Shown piece after piece: positions 8,407 through 16,146 of a stretch of 64,000 bases of DNA. Source of the stretch: Nitrospinaceae bacterium (lineage in GTDB: Bacteria > UBA8248). The notes beneath the pieces are model-generated. The model ran no database searches, was not told where the DNA came from, and saw only the letters and a program-made list of their open reading frames with translations. The stretch covers positions 1 to 64,000 of the forward strand of contig JABJAL010000011.1 in assembly GCA_018669005.1 (NCBI GenBank), written 5' to 3'. Both the position numbers and the translations under genes were made by a program. How positions within the stretch are numbered: the stretch's first letter is position 1; each line of letters starts with the position of its first letter.

Positions 8407-9103
8407 AGTGGATGACATTCATTTCTACTACGGGCAGATTCATGCGCTTCAGGGGGTGTCCTTTGAAGTCAGGCCGGGCAAGGTTGCTTGCCTGATCGGA
8501 AGTAATGGGGCGGGAAAATCTACGACTCTGATGTCGATCAGTGCGGTGAATCCTGTGTCGCGAGGCGCTATCCGCTTTGAAGGAGAGCCAATACATGCCC
8601 TCAAGCCTGAGCACATTGTCCAGCGAGGTATATGCCAGGTGCCCGAGGGGAGACGTATATTCCAGACACTCTCGGTGCTCGAAAATCTTGAGATGGGCGC
8701 TTTTCTTCGGAATGACGCTGAGGAGGTGAGCCGGGACCTGGATCATGTATATTCCCTGTTCCCAATTCTTTTTGAGCGCCGCCGCCAACGGGGGGGCACG
8801 CTCTCTGGCGGGGAGCAGCAGATGCTCGCCATTGGCCGGGCACTCATGGCGCGGCCAAGGCTCCTTCTACTTGATGAGCCCTCGCTTGGTCTGGCACCTA
8901 AGATTGTCGAGACAATTTTCGAGGTATTGGGAAAAATTAGGGAAGAGGGAACCGGCATTTTCCTCGTCGAGCAGAATGCGCACATTGCCCTTGGTTTCGC
9001 CGATTGGGGTTATGTCATGGAGGGTGGGCGCATTGTCATGAGTGATCGGCCCGAGGTCTTGCGCAACTCTCCCGAGGTCCGAGAGGCGTATCTGGGCGAG
9101 TAG
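8399..9103 (+). CDS. livF: Branched-chain amino acid ABC transporter ATP-binding protein LivF
   Basis: LivF is the second ATPase, forming a heterodimer with LivG. I use the ATG at 8399, which gives MLEVDDIHFYYGQIHALQG, the normal family N-terminus and 234 residues. An in-frame ATG at 8318 would put 27 unrelated residues in front. Walker A is GSNGAGKST, the signature is LSGGEQQMLAIGRAL and Walker B is LLLLDEPSLGLAP. The switch histidine is replaced by the LVEQNA sequence typical of LivF. It is the last gene of the transporter, and the first NIPSNAP gene starts 80 nt downstream. Confidence 0.96.
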   Translation: MLEVDDIHFYYGQIHALQGVSFEVRPGKVACLIGSNGAGKSTTLMSISAVNPVSRGAIRFEGEPIHALKPEHIVQRGICQVPEGRRIFQTLSVLENLEMGAFLRNDAEEVSRDLDHVYSLFPILFERRRQRGGTLSGGEQQMLAIGRALMARPRLLLLDEPSLGLAPKIVETIFEVLGKIREEGTGIFLVEQNAHIALGFADWGYVMEGGRIVMSDRPEVLRNSPEVREAYLGE

Positions 9104-9183
9104 TTAATTGTTAAGGCGCATCTCCCGCCGACGGATGGCGGGTTGTCCGACACAGAAGTTCATTTTTTGAAAAGGAGAATTCG

Positions 9184-9798
9184 ATGATCTACGAGTTGCG
9201 GATTTATACGATTAAACCGGGCACCACGCAGGAGTATTACGAAAAATTCCACGAGTCTTTTGAGGATCGACAGAAGCTCTCTCGAATGATCGGAATCTTC
9301 CATACTGATGTCGGCGACCTGAACAAGATTATGCACATTTGGGAGTACGAGGACCACGGCCAGCGGGCCCAAATTCGCGCCGAAACCTCTAAGCACGAGT
9401 GGTGGCCGCCCCCCATCGGCCATCTGCTTGAGAACCAGACCACCAAGATCGTGACCACGCCGCCGTTTCGTCCAGAGCCTCGTCTCGGCGAGTACGGAAG
9501 CGTCTATGAGGTGCGCACCTACTCCGTCATACCGGGAAAGATTCCCAACGTAATTGAAAAATGGACCGAGAATCTGCCGCCTCGTGAGGAACTCTCCCCG
9601 CTCGCTGCCCTGTTTATGACCGAATCCGGGCCGCTTAACGAATGGATTCACATGTGGGCCTATAAGGACATGAATCATCGCACCGAGATGCGCGATAAAA
9701 GCCGCGAGCTGCCCAACTGGCCTCCCGGCTCAAGGCCCTTCCTCCTCAAGCAGAACTCTGAGATTTGGGTGCCGGGCCCCTACTCGCTCATGAAATAG
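9184..9798 (+). CDS. NIPSNAP family protein, first of a tandem pair
   Basis: The 204 residues contain two NIPSNAP-type dimeric alpha-beta barrel repeats. Repeat one opens MIYELRIYTIKPG and includes the MHIWEY signature; repeat two opens SVYEVRTYSVIPGKI and includes IHMWAYKD. A linker with HEWWPPPIGHLLE joins them. Many bacterial members are uncharacterised, and the mitochondrial relatives are linked to vesicle and mitophagy functions, so no biochemical role can be assigned. There is no signal peptide. AAAAGGAGAATTCG precedes the ATG. The paralogue at 10034 is closely similar across the full length, including the identical ends around IW-PGPYSLMK. Position behind livF hints at a linked catabolic or transport role, but this is inference. 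Confidence 0.88.
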   Translation: MIYELRIYTIKPGTTQEYYEKFHESFEDRQKLSRMIGIFHTDVGDLNKIMHIWEYEDHGQRAQIRAETSKHEWWPPPIGHLLENQTTKIVTTPPFRPEPRLGEYGSVYEVRTYSVIPGKIPNVIEKWTENLPPREELSPLAALFMTESGPLNEWIHMWAYKDMNHRTEMRDKSRELPNWPPGSRPFLLKQNSEIWVPGPYSLMK

Positions 9799-9841
9799 AG
9801 CGGGGTGTTTGAGTAGCTTAGAGCAAGATCGTTATCAACTA

Positions 9842-9877
9842 GCCCTCGGTCTTTAATGTAAAGGCCGGGGGCGTTTT
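9842..9877 (+). terminator. Intrinsic terminator after the first NIPSNAP gene
   Basis: A 14-bp stem with two G-U pairs (GCCCTCGGTCTTTA with TAAAGGCCGGGGGC), a 3-nt loop and a short TTTT tract. It lies about 45 nt after the stop and indicates that the two NIPSNAP genes are at least partly separate transcription units. The rest of the 235-nt gap holds the short palindrome GGACATTTGTCC and no gene. Confidence 0.7.
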
Positions 9878-10033
9878 GTATTACCTCTGGCGCGGGCTCC
9901 TCAGTTTCGCTATTCTTAGGCGTGCACATTAATAATTTTTTTTACGGGGAGGGCGGACATTTGTCCGGGCGCGAGCCGCCACCTCCCCGGGCGATTTGTG
10001 GTTTTATGCCGATTTATTTAAAGGAGATTTTCG

Positions 10034-10651
10034 ATGATCTACGAGATTCGTACCTACACCGTTCCCCCGAGAGGGGTTCCCGAGTATTACGACAAATTTG
10101 GCGAAATCTTTGAGCGTCGCCAGGCCATCACCCGTATGGTGGGTATGTTCCATGCTGATTTTGGCCAGCTCAACCGCATTATGCATATCTGGGAGTACGA
10201 GAATGCGGCCCACCGTGAGGAGACCCGACGGGCCGTTGCCGAGCACGAGTGGTGGCCGCCCCCGACAGGTCATCTTCTCAGGAAACAAATTACAAAAATT
10301 GTGATGACCCCCGCCTTTCGGCCCGAGCCCCGCCTCGGCGAATACGGAAGCGTCTATGAATTCAGAACCTATACGCTGTTTCCAGGCAAGCTGGGCGAGA
10401 TGGCAGAAAAGTGGACCCCAAACATCGCTGCCCGTGAGGAACTCTCGCCGCTCTCGGCCGTGTTCATGACCGAGTCGGGGGAGCTTAATCAGTGGATTCA
10501 TGTCTGGGCCTACAAGGATGCGAACGAGCGCAATGAAATTCGTGAAAAGACAAAGGCGATGCCCAACTGGCCCTCGCCAGCCACGGGTGAGCTCATCGAG
10601 TCGCAATTATCCGAGATTTGGATACCAGGTCCCTACTCGCTCATGAAATAG
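10034..10651 (+). CDS. NIPSNAP family protein, second of a tandem pair
   Basis: This is the paralogue of the gene at 9184, with 205 residues and the same double-NIPSNAP layout. Repeat one is MIYEIRTYTVPPRG with MHIWEY; repeat two is SVYEFRTYTLFPGKL with IHVWAYKD. The linker again has HEWWPPPTGHLL. The upstream bases AAAGGAGATTTTCG mirror those of the first copy, so the duplication appears to include the ribosome-binding region. The copies have diverged clearly at the residue level, so both are probably under selection. No catalytic residues are known for the family and no function is claimed. Confidence 0.88.
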   Translation: MIYEIRTYTVPPRGVPEYYDKFGEIFERRQAITRMVGMFHADFGQLNRIMHIWEYENAAHREETRRAVAEHEWWPPPTGHLLRKQITKIVMTPAFRPEPRLGEYGSVYEFRTYTLFPGKLGEMAEKWTPNIAAREELSPLSAVFMTESGELNQWIHVWAYKDANERNEIREKTKAMPNWPSPATGELIESQLSEIWIPGPYSLMK

Positions 10652-10665
10652 CCTGCGATTTGGAG

Positions 10666-10705
10666 AAAAAAGCCCCCTCCTGGGTCAAATAGGAGGGGCT
10701 TTTTT
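10666..10705. terminator. Bidirectional terminator between NIPSNAP and uppP
   Basis: Complementary arms (AGCCCCCTCCT and AGGAGGGGCT, one bulged base) are flanked by A6 on the left and T6 on the right. It can therefore terminate the plus-strand NIPSNAP transcript and the minus-strand uppP transcript that converge here. Confidence 0.8.
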
Positions 10706-10725
10706 CGTTGGTTGTGTAGACCTCA

Positions 10726-11541
10726 TTAAAAAATAAATGTCCCTACTATCCCCAAAGTCCCCAGCGCCCAACAGTAGTAGGCAAAGCCCCTGAAATATCC
10801 CCGCTGCACGTGCCGAAGCAGCCAGCGTAGCGCAATGACGCCAGCGAGGGCGGCGGCGACGGTGCCGATGATGAGGGGAATCATGTCCGATGGTGAGGCG
10901 TCGGCGAGGTGTTTCGCCTTGAGGACGAATGCGCCTCCGATAGCGGGAATCGAGAGCAGGAAGCTGAAGCGGGCGGCCATCTCGCGGTCAATACCACGAA
11001 AGAGGGCCGAGGTGATTGTCGAGCCTGAGCGCGATATACCGGGAATGATGGCGAGGGACTGAAACAGGCCAATGATGAGGGCGTCTAGCCAGGAAATCTC
11101 CGCCTCGCTCTTACCTCCGGTTTCGGAGAATTTTGAGAAGAAAAGAAGGGTGCCCGTGGCGATGAGTCCGAGCGAAGTCATGCGCGGGCTGGCGAAGAGG
11201 CTTTCGATAAAATCGTCGAAAAAAATACCCACCATTCCGGCGGGGACCGAGGCAAAGATGATGAGCCAGGCGGTGCGCAGGGAGGCGCGATCCTCGTTCT
11301 TGCCGATGAGGGATAACAGCCAGGCCTTGACGATACGCCAGGCATCCTTTCCGTAAACGGCCAGAACGGCAACAAGGGTTCCCATGTGAACAAGGATGTC
11401 GAACAAAAGTTGGGGTTTTGCGAATCCAAGGATTGCCTGGCCGAGGACGAGGTGGCCCGAACTGCTGATAGGCAAAAATTCGGTCACCCCCTGAAGGATG
11501 CCCAGCAGTACCGCATCAACCCATCCGATAGCCTCGTTCAT
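10726..11541 (-). CDS. uppP: Undecaprenyl-diphosphatase UppP/BacA
   Basis: UppP is an integral membrane phosphatase that recycles undecaprenyl pyrophosphate to the monophosphate carrier used for peptidoglycan and O-antigen assembly; extra copies confer bacitracin tolerance. The 271 residues show the two family signatures, GILQGVTEFLPISSSGHLVLG near the N-terminus (catalytic Glu and Ser residues) and IPGISRSGSTIT near residue 165. About eight membrane segments are predicted by eye. The gene is the last in a minus-strand cluster with manC, yqaA and a phosphomannomutase. The cluster order links lipid-carrier recycling with sugar-nucleotide supply for surface glycans. Confidence 0.97.
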   Translation of the reverse strand: MNEAIGWVDAVLLGILQGVTEFLPISSSGHLVLGQAILGFAKPQLLFDILVHMGTLVAVLAVYGKDAWRIVKAWLLSLIGKNEDRASLRTAWLIIFASVPAGMVGIFFDDFIESLFASPRMTSLGLIATGTLLFFSKFSETGGKSEAEISWLDALIIGLFQSLAIIPGISRSGSTITSALFRGIDREMAARFSFLLSIPAIGGAFVLKAKHLADASPSDMIPLIIGTVAAALAGVIALRWLLRHVQRGYFRGFAYYCWALGTLGIVGTFIF

Positions 11542-11556
11542 GTTCGCTCCCCAGGG

Positions 11557-12687
11557 CTAGAGGTGTTGCCCGAGTCCCTTGGCCTTTAGTTGTTTAACAA
11601 GATCGCCCACGGATTGTGCGCGGTCTGCATGGCACAGTAAAAGGGCGCCTTGTGTTTCAATCACGATGAGATTTTCCACGCCAAGTGCTGCGATGAGTGG
11701 TTTAGACGAGCGAACAATAAGCCCTCGCGTCTCATCGGCCAAAACGTTCCCCTCATCGGGGATCATCCATAGATTCCCCTTCTTATCGAGGGGTAAAACT
11801 TCCCGGAGCGCTGCCCAGCTACCAACATCATTCCAGCCCATATCGGCGGGCAGGACGATAATATCGCGTAATTTTTCCATCACGGCATAGTCGATGCTAA
11901 TCGATTCGGCCGCCTTGAAGGCGCGGGCGAACTCCGCAGCTTTTCTTTTGTTTAGGGCCCGGGCGGCTCGCTCTATGTGGCGAGAAGTTTCCGGTAGGCG
12001 GCGCCCGATCTCCTCAATGGCCCGTTCGGCACGCCAGATGAAAATTCCGCCGTTCCAGTAAAAGTGACCAGATGAAACAAATTTCCTGGCCCGGGCAAGG
12101 GTAGGTTTCTCCGTGAAGCGGCGGACGCCGTAGGCCTCTGTTTTTCCGGGTACCGGTAGTTTTTTCCCTCGTTCGATATAACCGTAGCCGGTTTCGGGGC
12201 CGGTGGGCTTAATGCCGAGGGTGACGACTGCATCGCGCTCCCCTGCGAGGCGGGCCGCCGCCCGTATAAGCCGTCTCAAGGTTCCGGGCCGGGCAATGTG
12301 GTGATCGGCAGGGAAAGCGGCCATCACTGCGCCGGGCTCGCGCCCCTCGATGATATGTGCCGCGAGGCAAAGGCAGGGAGCAGTGTTTCGTCCCTCGGGC
12401 TCAAGAATGACATTTCGCCGAGGAATGTCGGGGACCGTTTCAGCGATAAGGCGGCGATGTGCCACCGATCCGATGATGAGAATGCGCTCGGGCGGCACAA
12501 GGCCATTCATACGATTAGCCGATTGCGCCAGCAGAGATGCGGCTGTCTTTTTTTCTGACTTTTTTCCGGGCGGAAGTCCGCCTGGCGGCAAGAATTGTTT
12601 CGGGCGCCCGGCGCGGCTCTCGGGCCAGAAGCGCGTTCCGCTTCCGCCAGCCATGATGACGGCCCAGATTGGGGGTGTCTTTGGCAT
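11557..12687 (-). CDS. manC: Mannose-1-phosphate guanylyltransferase
   Basis: The enzyme makes GDP-mannose from mannose-1-phosphate and GTP. The 376 residues correspond to the nucleotidyltransferase part only. Bifunctional relatives of about 470 residues carry an extra C-terminal phosphomannose isomerase cupin, which is missing here. The nucleotide-binding motif IMAGGSGTRFWPESRAGRPKQF is present near residue 12, followed by FPADHHI, the sugar-contact segment FTEKPTL and YWNGGIF. DMGWNDVGSW marks the C-terminal catalytic region. The gene sits 15 nt upstream of uppP and 2 nt after the yqaA stop. Together with the phosphomannomutase at 13270 it forms a GDP-mannose module. Confidence 0.93.
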   Translation of the reverse strand: MPKTPPIWAVIMAGGSGTRFWPESRAGRPKQFLPPGGLPPGKKSEKKTAASLLAQSANRMNGLVPPERILIIGSVAHRRLIAETVPDIPRRNVILEPEGRNTAPCLCLAAHIIEGREPGAVMAAFPADHHIARPGTLRRLIRAAARLAGERDAVVTLGIKPTGPETGYGYIERGKKLPVPGKTEAYGVRRFTEKPTLARARKFVSSGHFYWNGGIFIWRAERAIEEIGRRLPETSRHIERAARALNKRKAAEFARAFKAAESISIDYAVMEKLRDIIVLPADMGWNDVGSWAALREVLPLDKKGNLWMIPDEGNVLADETRGLIVRSSKPLIAALGVENLIVIETQGALLLCHADRAQSVGDLVKQLKAKGLGQHL

Positions 12688-12689
12688 CG

Positions 12690-13277
12690 CTATTTCACCA
12701 GTTTAAGGAGTAGGAAACCGCCCGTTAGTAGGGCAATGAAAACAAAAGTTAGTATATTGAAATAGTGATCGATGAAGCTTCGGATGGGCCCTCCGAAATG
12801 TTTGATTAGTCCGGCTACGATAAAAAAACGGGCCGATCGGCTGACCACCGAGGCTAGAACGAACACTAAAAAACTGATACGGAAAGCCCCGGCCGATATG
12901 GTGAATACTTTGTAAGGAATCGGTGTGAAACCAGCGACGCCGACAGCCCAGGCGTCGTAGGTGCGAAAGTAGGTCTGGACGAGGAGGTATTTATCCATCG
13001 CCCCGTAGAAATCGAGTATTGGTTTTCCAATTACATCGAACAGAGTAAGGCCGATGTAGTAGCCGGCCACGCCGCCCACGACCGAGGCCGCCGAGCATAT
13101 GGTTGCAAAAAAATACGCCCGCTTTGGTTTTGAGAGAGAAAGCGCCATGAGGAGCGGGTCAGGGGGAAGCGGGAAGAAAAACGACTCGGTGAACGAAAGG
13201 GTCGCTAGCGCTGGCGTCGCATAGCGCGAATCCGCCCAGCCGAGTACCCAGTCGTAGAGCCGTCTGATGTTATTCAT
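12690..13277 (-). CDS. YqaA/DedA-type inner-membrane protein (VTT/SNARE-associated fold)
   Basis: The 195 residues contain four to five membrane segments. The loop FTESFFFPLPPDPLLMALSL carries the acidic-proline re-entrant motif typical of YqaA and DedA relatives, and GFTPIPYKVFTISAGAF is the second conserved re-entrant segment. DedA-superfamily proteins are implicated in lipid (including undecaprenyl phosphate) flipping and in membrane homeostasis, but the YqaA branch is poorly characterised. The position between manC and the phosphomannomutase, and in the same unit as uppP, fits a carrier-lipid role. That role is inference. Confidence 0.82.
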   Translation of the reverse strand: MNNIRRLYDWVLGWADSRYATPALATLSFTESFFFPLPPDPLLMALSLSKPKRAYFFATICSAASVVGGVAGYYIGLTLFDVIGKPILDFYGAMDKYLLVQTYFRTYDAWAVGVAGFTPIPYKVFTISAGAFRISFLVFVLASVVSRSARFFIVAGLIKHFGGPIRSFIDHYFNILTFVFIALLTGGFLLLKLVK

Positions 13278-14649
13278 TTGGTAGTTTCACCGAAGGAAAA
13301 CGCCCGAGTTGCTCGAAAACCTCTTGCCTGTATGCGTCGAGGGAGGCATGGTCCTCGGCCTCGAAGCGGCAGACGATGACGGGTTGTGTGTTCGAGGCAC
13401 GAACGAGTCCCCAGCCTTTCTCAAAAATGATTCGGGCACCGTCTACTTCGATGGTCTCGTATCTGGATCGAAAGTGCGCGCGAAGCGTATCGACAATTTC
13501 GAATTTTTCTTTATCCGTGCATTCAATCCGAAGCTCAGGAGTTGAAATCGATGCAGGTATATGAGCCATTCTTTCGGCGAGTGTTTGATTGCCGGATGCC
13601 ACAAGGTGGAGAAGTCGGCCCGCCGCGTATATGGCGTCGTCGTAGCCGAGATAGCCGTCCGAGAAAAAAATGTGGCCCGAAAGCTCGCCGGCAAGCGGTG
13701 CTTTTTCTTTGACGAGATTCGCACGGACCAAGGAGTGGCCGGTAGGCGACATCACGGGGCGACCACCCATAGATTTGATCGCGTCGGCGAGGCGGGAGGA
13801 GCATTTTACGTCAAATACGATTGCCTCCCCGGGTCGACGCGCCAAAATGGGCTCAGAGTAAAGGATTAGTAATTCATCGCCCCATATGATGCGGCCATTT
13901 GAATCGACGGCGCCGATTCGATCTCCATCGCCGTCGAGTGCGATGCCAACTTCCGCCCCTGTTTTCCTTACTGTGGCGATTAGCATTTCGAGATTTTTCG
14001 GAATTGTTGGGTCGGGATGGTGGTTGGGGTATGTGCCGTCGGGCTCGCAGTATAGCTCGACGACTTCGGCTCCGATGGCGCGAAGAGCGTCTCCGGCTAT
14101 GGGCCCTGCGACGCCGTTCCCAGCGTCAAGCACCATCTTGACTGGCCTCTGGAGGGTAAGATCTTTCGCTACGCGGTCGATGTATTCGGCGTGAATGTTT
14201 TGCTCGGAGAATGTGCCAGGCGACTCAGCGGTGTGAAGACGACCCTCTTCGATGATTCGTCGTATTTCCTGTATTTCATCACCGTGAATTGATTCGTTGC
14301 CGCGCGTTATTTTAAAGCCATTAAATTCGGGCGGATTGTGGCTTCCTGTAATCTGAATGCCGCCGGCGACATCGAGGTGGTGTGTTGCGAACGATAGGCA
14401 GGGAGTGGGACCCATGCCCACGCCTACGACATGGCAACCAGAGGCGCACAGGCCCTCTCGAAGGGCCTCGTAATAGCATGGTGACGAGAGGCGATTGTCA
14501 CAGCTGATGGCAATTTTGGGTCCCTGTTTGCCACTGAGGTGGGTGCCGAGGCTTTGCCCAATAATTTTGACAATTTCCGGGGAAAGGTCCGTATCAACAA
14601 TGCCGCGTATATCGTATTCACGGAAAATCAGAGGATTCAGCGGTACCAC
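13270..14649 (-). CDS. Phosphomannomutase/phosphoglucomutase
   Basis: This alpha-D-phosphohexomutase interconverts the 6- and 1-phosphates of mannose or glucose, and here presumably feeds ManC. I start at GTG 14649, preceded by GGAG with 7-nt spacing, which gives M-VPLNPLIFREYDIRG; an in-frame GTG 27 nt upstream is possible. The active-site phosphoserine lies in TGSHNPPEFNG, the Mg2+-binding loop is DGDGDRIG, the sugar-specificity loop is GELSGHIFF and the phosphate-binding loop is VRASNTQPVIVCRFEA. Length is about 459 residues, normal for the AlgC/ManB group. The stop overlaps the yqaA start by 8 nt. Dual specificity is common in the family and cannot be excluded. Confidence 0.93.
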   Translation of the reverse strand: MVPLNPLIFREYDIRGIVDTDLSPEIVKIIGQSLGTHLSGKQGPKIAISCDNRLSSPCYYEALREGLCASGCHVVGVGMGPTPCLSFATHHLDVAGGIQITGSHNPPEFNGFKITRGNESIHGDEIQEIRRIIEEGRLHTAESPGTFSEQNIHAEYIDRVAKDLTLQRPVKMVLDAGNGVAGPIAGDALRAIGAEVVELYCEPDGTYPNHHPDPTIPKNLEMLIATVRKTGAEVGIALDGDGDRIGAVDSNGRIIWGDELLILYSEPILARRPGEAIVFDVKCSSRLADAIKSMGGRPVMSPTGHSLVRANLVKEKAPLAGELSGHIFFSDGYLGYDDAIYAAGRLLHLVASGNQTLAERMAHIPASISTPELRIECTDKEKFEIVDTLRAHFRSRYETIEVDGARIIFEKGWGLVRASNTQPVIVCRFEAEDHASLDAYRQEVFEQLGRFPSVKLPNE

Positions 14650-14704
14650 AAAACACTCCGGTGGGCAGAAAAGCACAAAATGAGTTGATAGGGCGAGCCC
14701 GTGG

Positions 14705-14733
14705 ATTATGGCATTGCCCTAAGCCTGGAGCAA
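14705..14733 (-). promoter_or_regulatory. Candidate promoter for the mannose/uppP cluster
   Basis: On the minus strand, TTGCTC (14733-14728) and CATAAT (14710-14705) are separated by exactly 17 bp. The -10 box lies about 55 nt before the mutase start. The arrangement fits a housekeeping promoter. Confidence 0.4.
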
Positions 14734-14799
14734 GGCAATCTCCCTCCAATTAGGCCTAAAGTAAGAGTAAAAGAGTGTGTGCCTAAAGGAATGTGGTTG

Positions 14800-14805
14800 T
14801 ATAAT
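14800..14805 (+). promoter_or_regulatory. Candidate -10 box (TATAAT) for plsC and downstream genes
   Basis: A perfect TATAAT lies about 100 bp before plsC in the divergent gap. The -35 region 17-18 bp upstream is only TGTGTG-like, so the promoter would be weak or activator-dependent. The word CCTAAAG occurs three times in this gap (near 14755, 14782 and 14851). Confidence 0.35.
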
Positions 14806-14905
14806 GATCAGGTTGGTGGCTTGCCCTTGAATAAGGAAATCTCGGGGTGGCCTAAAGTGTTGAGAAAGATGAACGTGCGTAGAGCCCCAAGTAAAAGGAA
14901 GAAAA

Positions 14906-15604
14906 ATGGGTGGCCCAGGCCCTTTTGTCGAGCGGATGGTGATTTTATTGACCTATTATACGGTGACGCTGTTTCTGCGCTGGGTTGGTCGTGTGCGGGT
15001 GGTGGGGAAAGAGCATATTCCCTCAGGAGGTGGAGTGCTTTTTCTGGCCAATCACATCTCGGCGCTCGATGTCTTCTTCCTCCCTTGGGTCATTTATGGG
15101 AAATTCCCGCAGGACAGGATTTACATTATCGCGAAAGAGGAGCTCTTGGAAATCCCCTTGATCGGTTGGTGGCTTAGCAAGCTGAGGGCCTTTCCCATAA
15201 AAAGGGGTAAGGCCGATTTGGGCGCGATTCGTACAATTGAGGAATTTATCCGAAACGACAAGGTGCTTATTTTTCCCGAGGGGACGCGAAGTCTTGACGG
15301 AAAATTGGGGCCGGGAAACCGGATGGTGGGAAGGTTTATTCGGGCGGCCAGACCCACTGTAATTCCGGTTGGGATTAAAGGGACGAATGGTATTGTTCCG
15401 GTGGGTAAGAAGTTTCCTCGTCGGGGTGCTGAAATTGAAGTGGTGTTCGGGCCGCCGTTGGAACTCGGCGATGAGCTGGCGATTGAGAACACTAAGGAGT
15501 CAAGTGTACGAATCGTTGAGAAGGCGATGGCGACGATTTCAACTCATCTCGATGGTTCAATTGAAGTGGCTGATGTACTTACAAAGGCATCGGGGAGGGA
15601 TTGA
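14906..15604 (+). CDS. plsC: 1-acyl-sn-glycerol-3-phosphate acyltransferase
   Basis: PlsC acylates lysophosphatidic acid to phosphatidic acid at the inner membrane. The 232 residues carry the catalytic HX4D box NHISALDVFFL, the substrate-binding FPEGTRS, and VIPVGIKG further on. A hydrophobic segment near residues 12-25 (VILLTYYTVTLFLRW) anchors the N-terminus. AAGGAAG lies 6 nt before the ATG. A longer frame in another register overlaps the start but has no family features. The gene leads a plus-strand run and its stop is 2 nt before the dciA start. Confidence 0.94.
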   Translation: MGGPGPFVERMVILLTYYTVTLFLRWVGRVRVVGKEHIPSGGGVLFLANHISALDVFFLPWVIYGKFPQDRIYIIAKEELLEIPLIGWWLSKLRAFPIKRGKADLGAIRTIEEFIRNDKVLIFPEGTRSLDGKLGPGNRMVGRFIRAARPTVIPVGIKGTNGIVPVGKKFPRRGAEIEVVFGPPLELGDELAIENTKESSVRIVEKAMATISTHLDGSIEVADVLTKASGRD

Positions 15605-15606
15605 GA

Positions 15607-16146
15607 ATGAATCCCTCTAATAAATGGCGCCAACCGAAGGGACTTTCAGGTATTTTGTCCGAGTTGCGGCGCTCTGAAAAATGGGGCCGGAAGCTTTCGG
15701 GGCATTTTGTTTTTCGCATTTGGGATGAAGTGGTGGGAGAGGCGGTGGCTAAAGTGGCACATCCCGTTTCACTCAGTAGTGGGTGCCTGAGAGTGGAAGT
15801 CTCCTCTTCAGCTTGGTTGCAGGAGTTACACCTGATGAAAGCCGATATTCTATTTAAACTTAACGATTCGATGGATGATGCGATAAAGGAAATAATATTT
15901 GTCGCAGGGAGCGGAAAGCCAGATGGTGACGGTATAGATCGCAGCTCTCATTCAGGATACGCTACTAGGTCGGTGCCCACGGAGGCTGAAATTTCCGCGG
16001 ATGATGAAATTGCATCGAGGGCGGTGATGGAAGAATTTAACGACCCCGAGCTTCGTGAGGGCATTGAAAAGCTGATGACGCGGGCTAGGCGGCGTGTTTC
16101 GGAGGATGTGTTGAACGAGCATTCGGAAGGGAACGGACCGGAATGA
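15607..16146 (+). CDS. dciA: DciA-family (DUF721) replicative helicase loader
   Basis: DciA is the ancestral bacterial factor that helps load the replicative helicase DnaB where DnaC or DnaI is absent. The N-terminal half shows the DUF721 pattern: LSGILSELRRSEKWGRKL, then FRIWDEVVGEAVAKVAHPVSL and a strand-rich VEVSSSAWLQELHLMKADIL. The C-terminal 80 residues are polar, acidic and probably disordered, except for a possible helical ending with DPELREGIEKLMTRARRR. I use ATG 15607 (TTG 15601 is in frame). The dnaB gene lies 10 kb downstream on the same strand, and no dnaC or dnaI is seen here, which fits. The gene overlaps the TPR gene by ATGA. Confidence 0.85.
   Translation: MNPSNKWRQPKGLSGILSELRRSEKWGRKLSGHFVFRIWDEVVGEAVAKVAHPVSLSSGCLRVEVSSSAWLQELHLMKADILFKLNDSMDDAIKEIIFVAGSGKPDGDGIDRSSHSGYATRSVPTEAEISADDEIASRAVMEEFNDPELREGIEKLMTRARRRVSEDVLNEHSEGNGPE

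Noticed and set aside
14701-15177. 158-codon frame overlapping the plsC start
   Set aside because: plsC in the other frame has the HX4D and FPEGTR motifs and a good ribosome-binding site; this frame has none.
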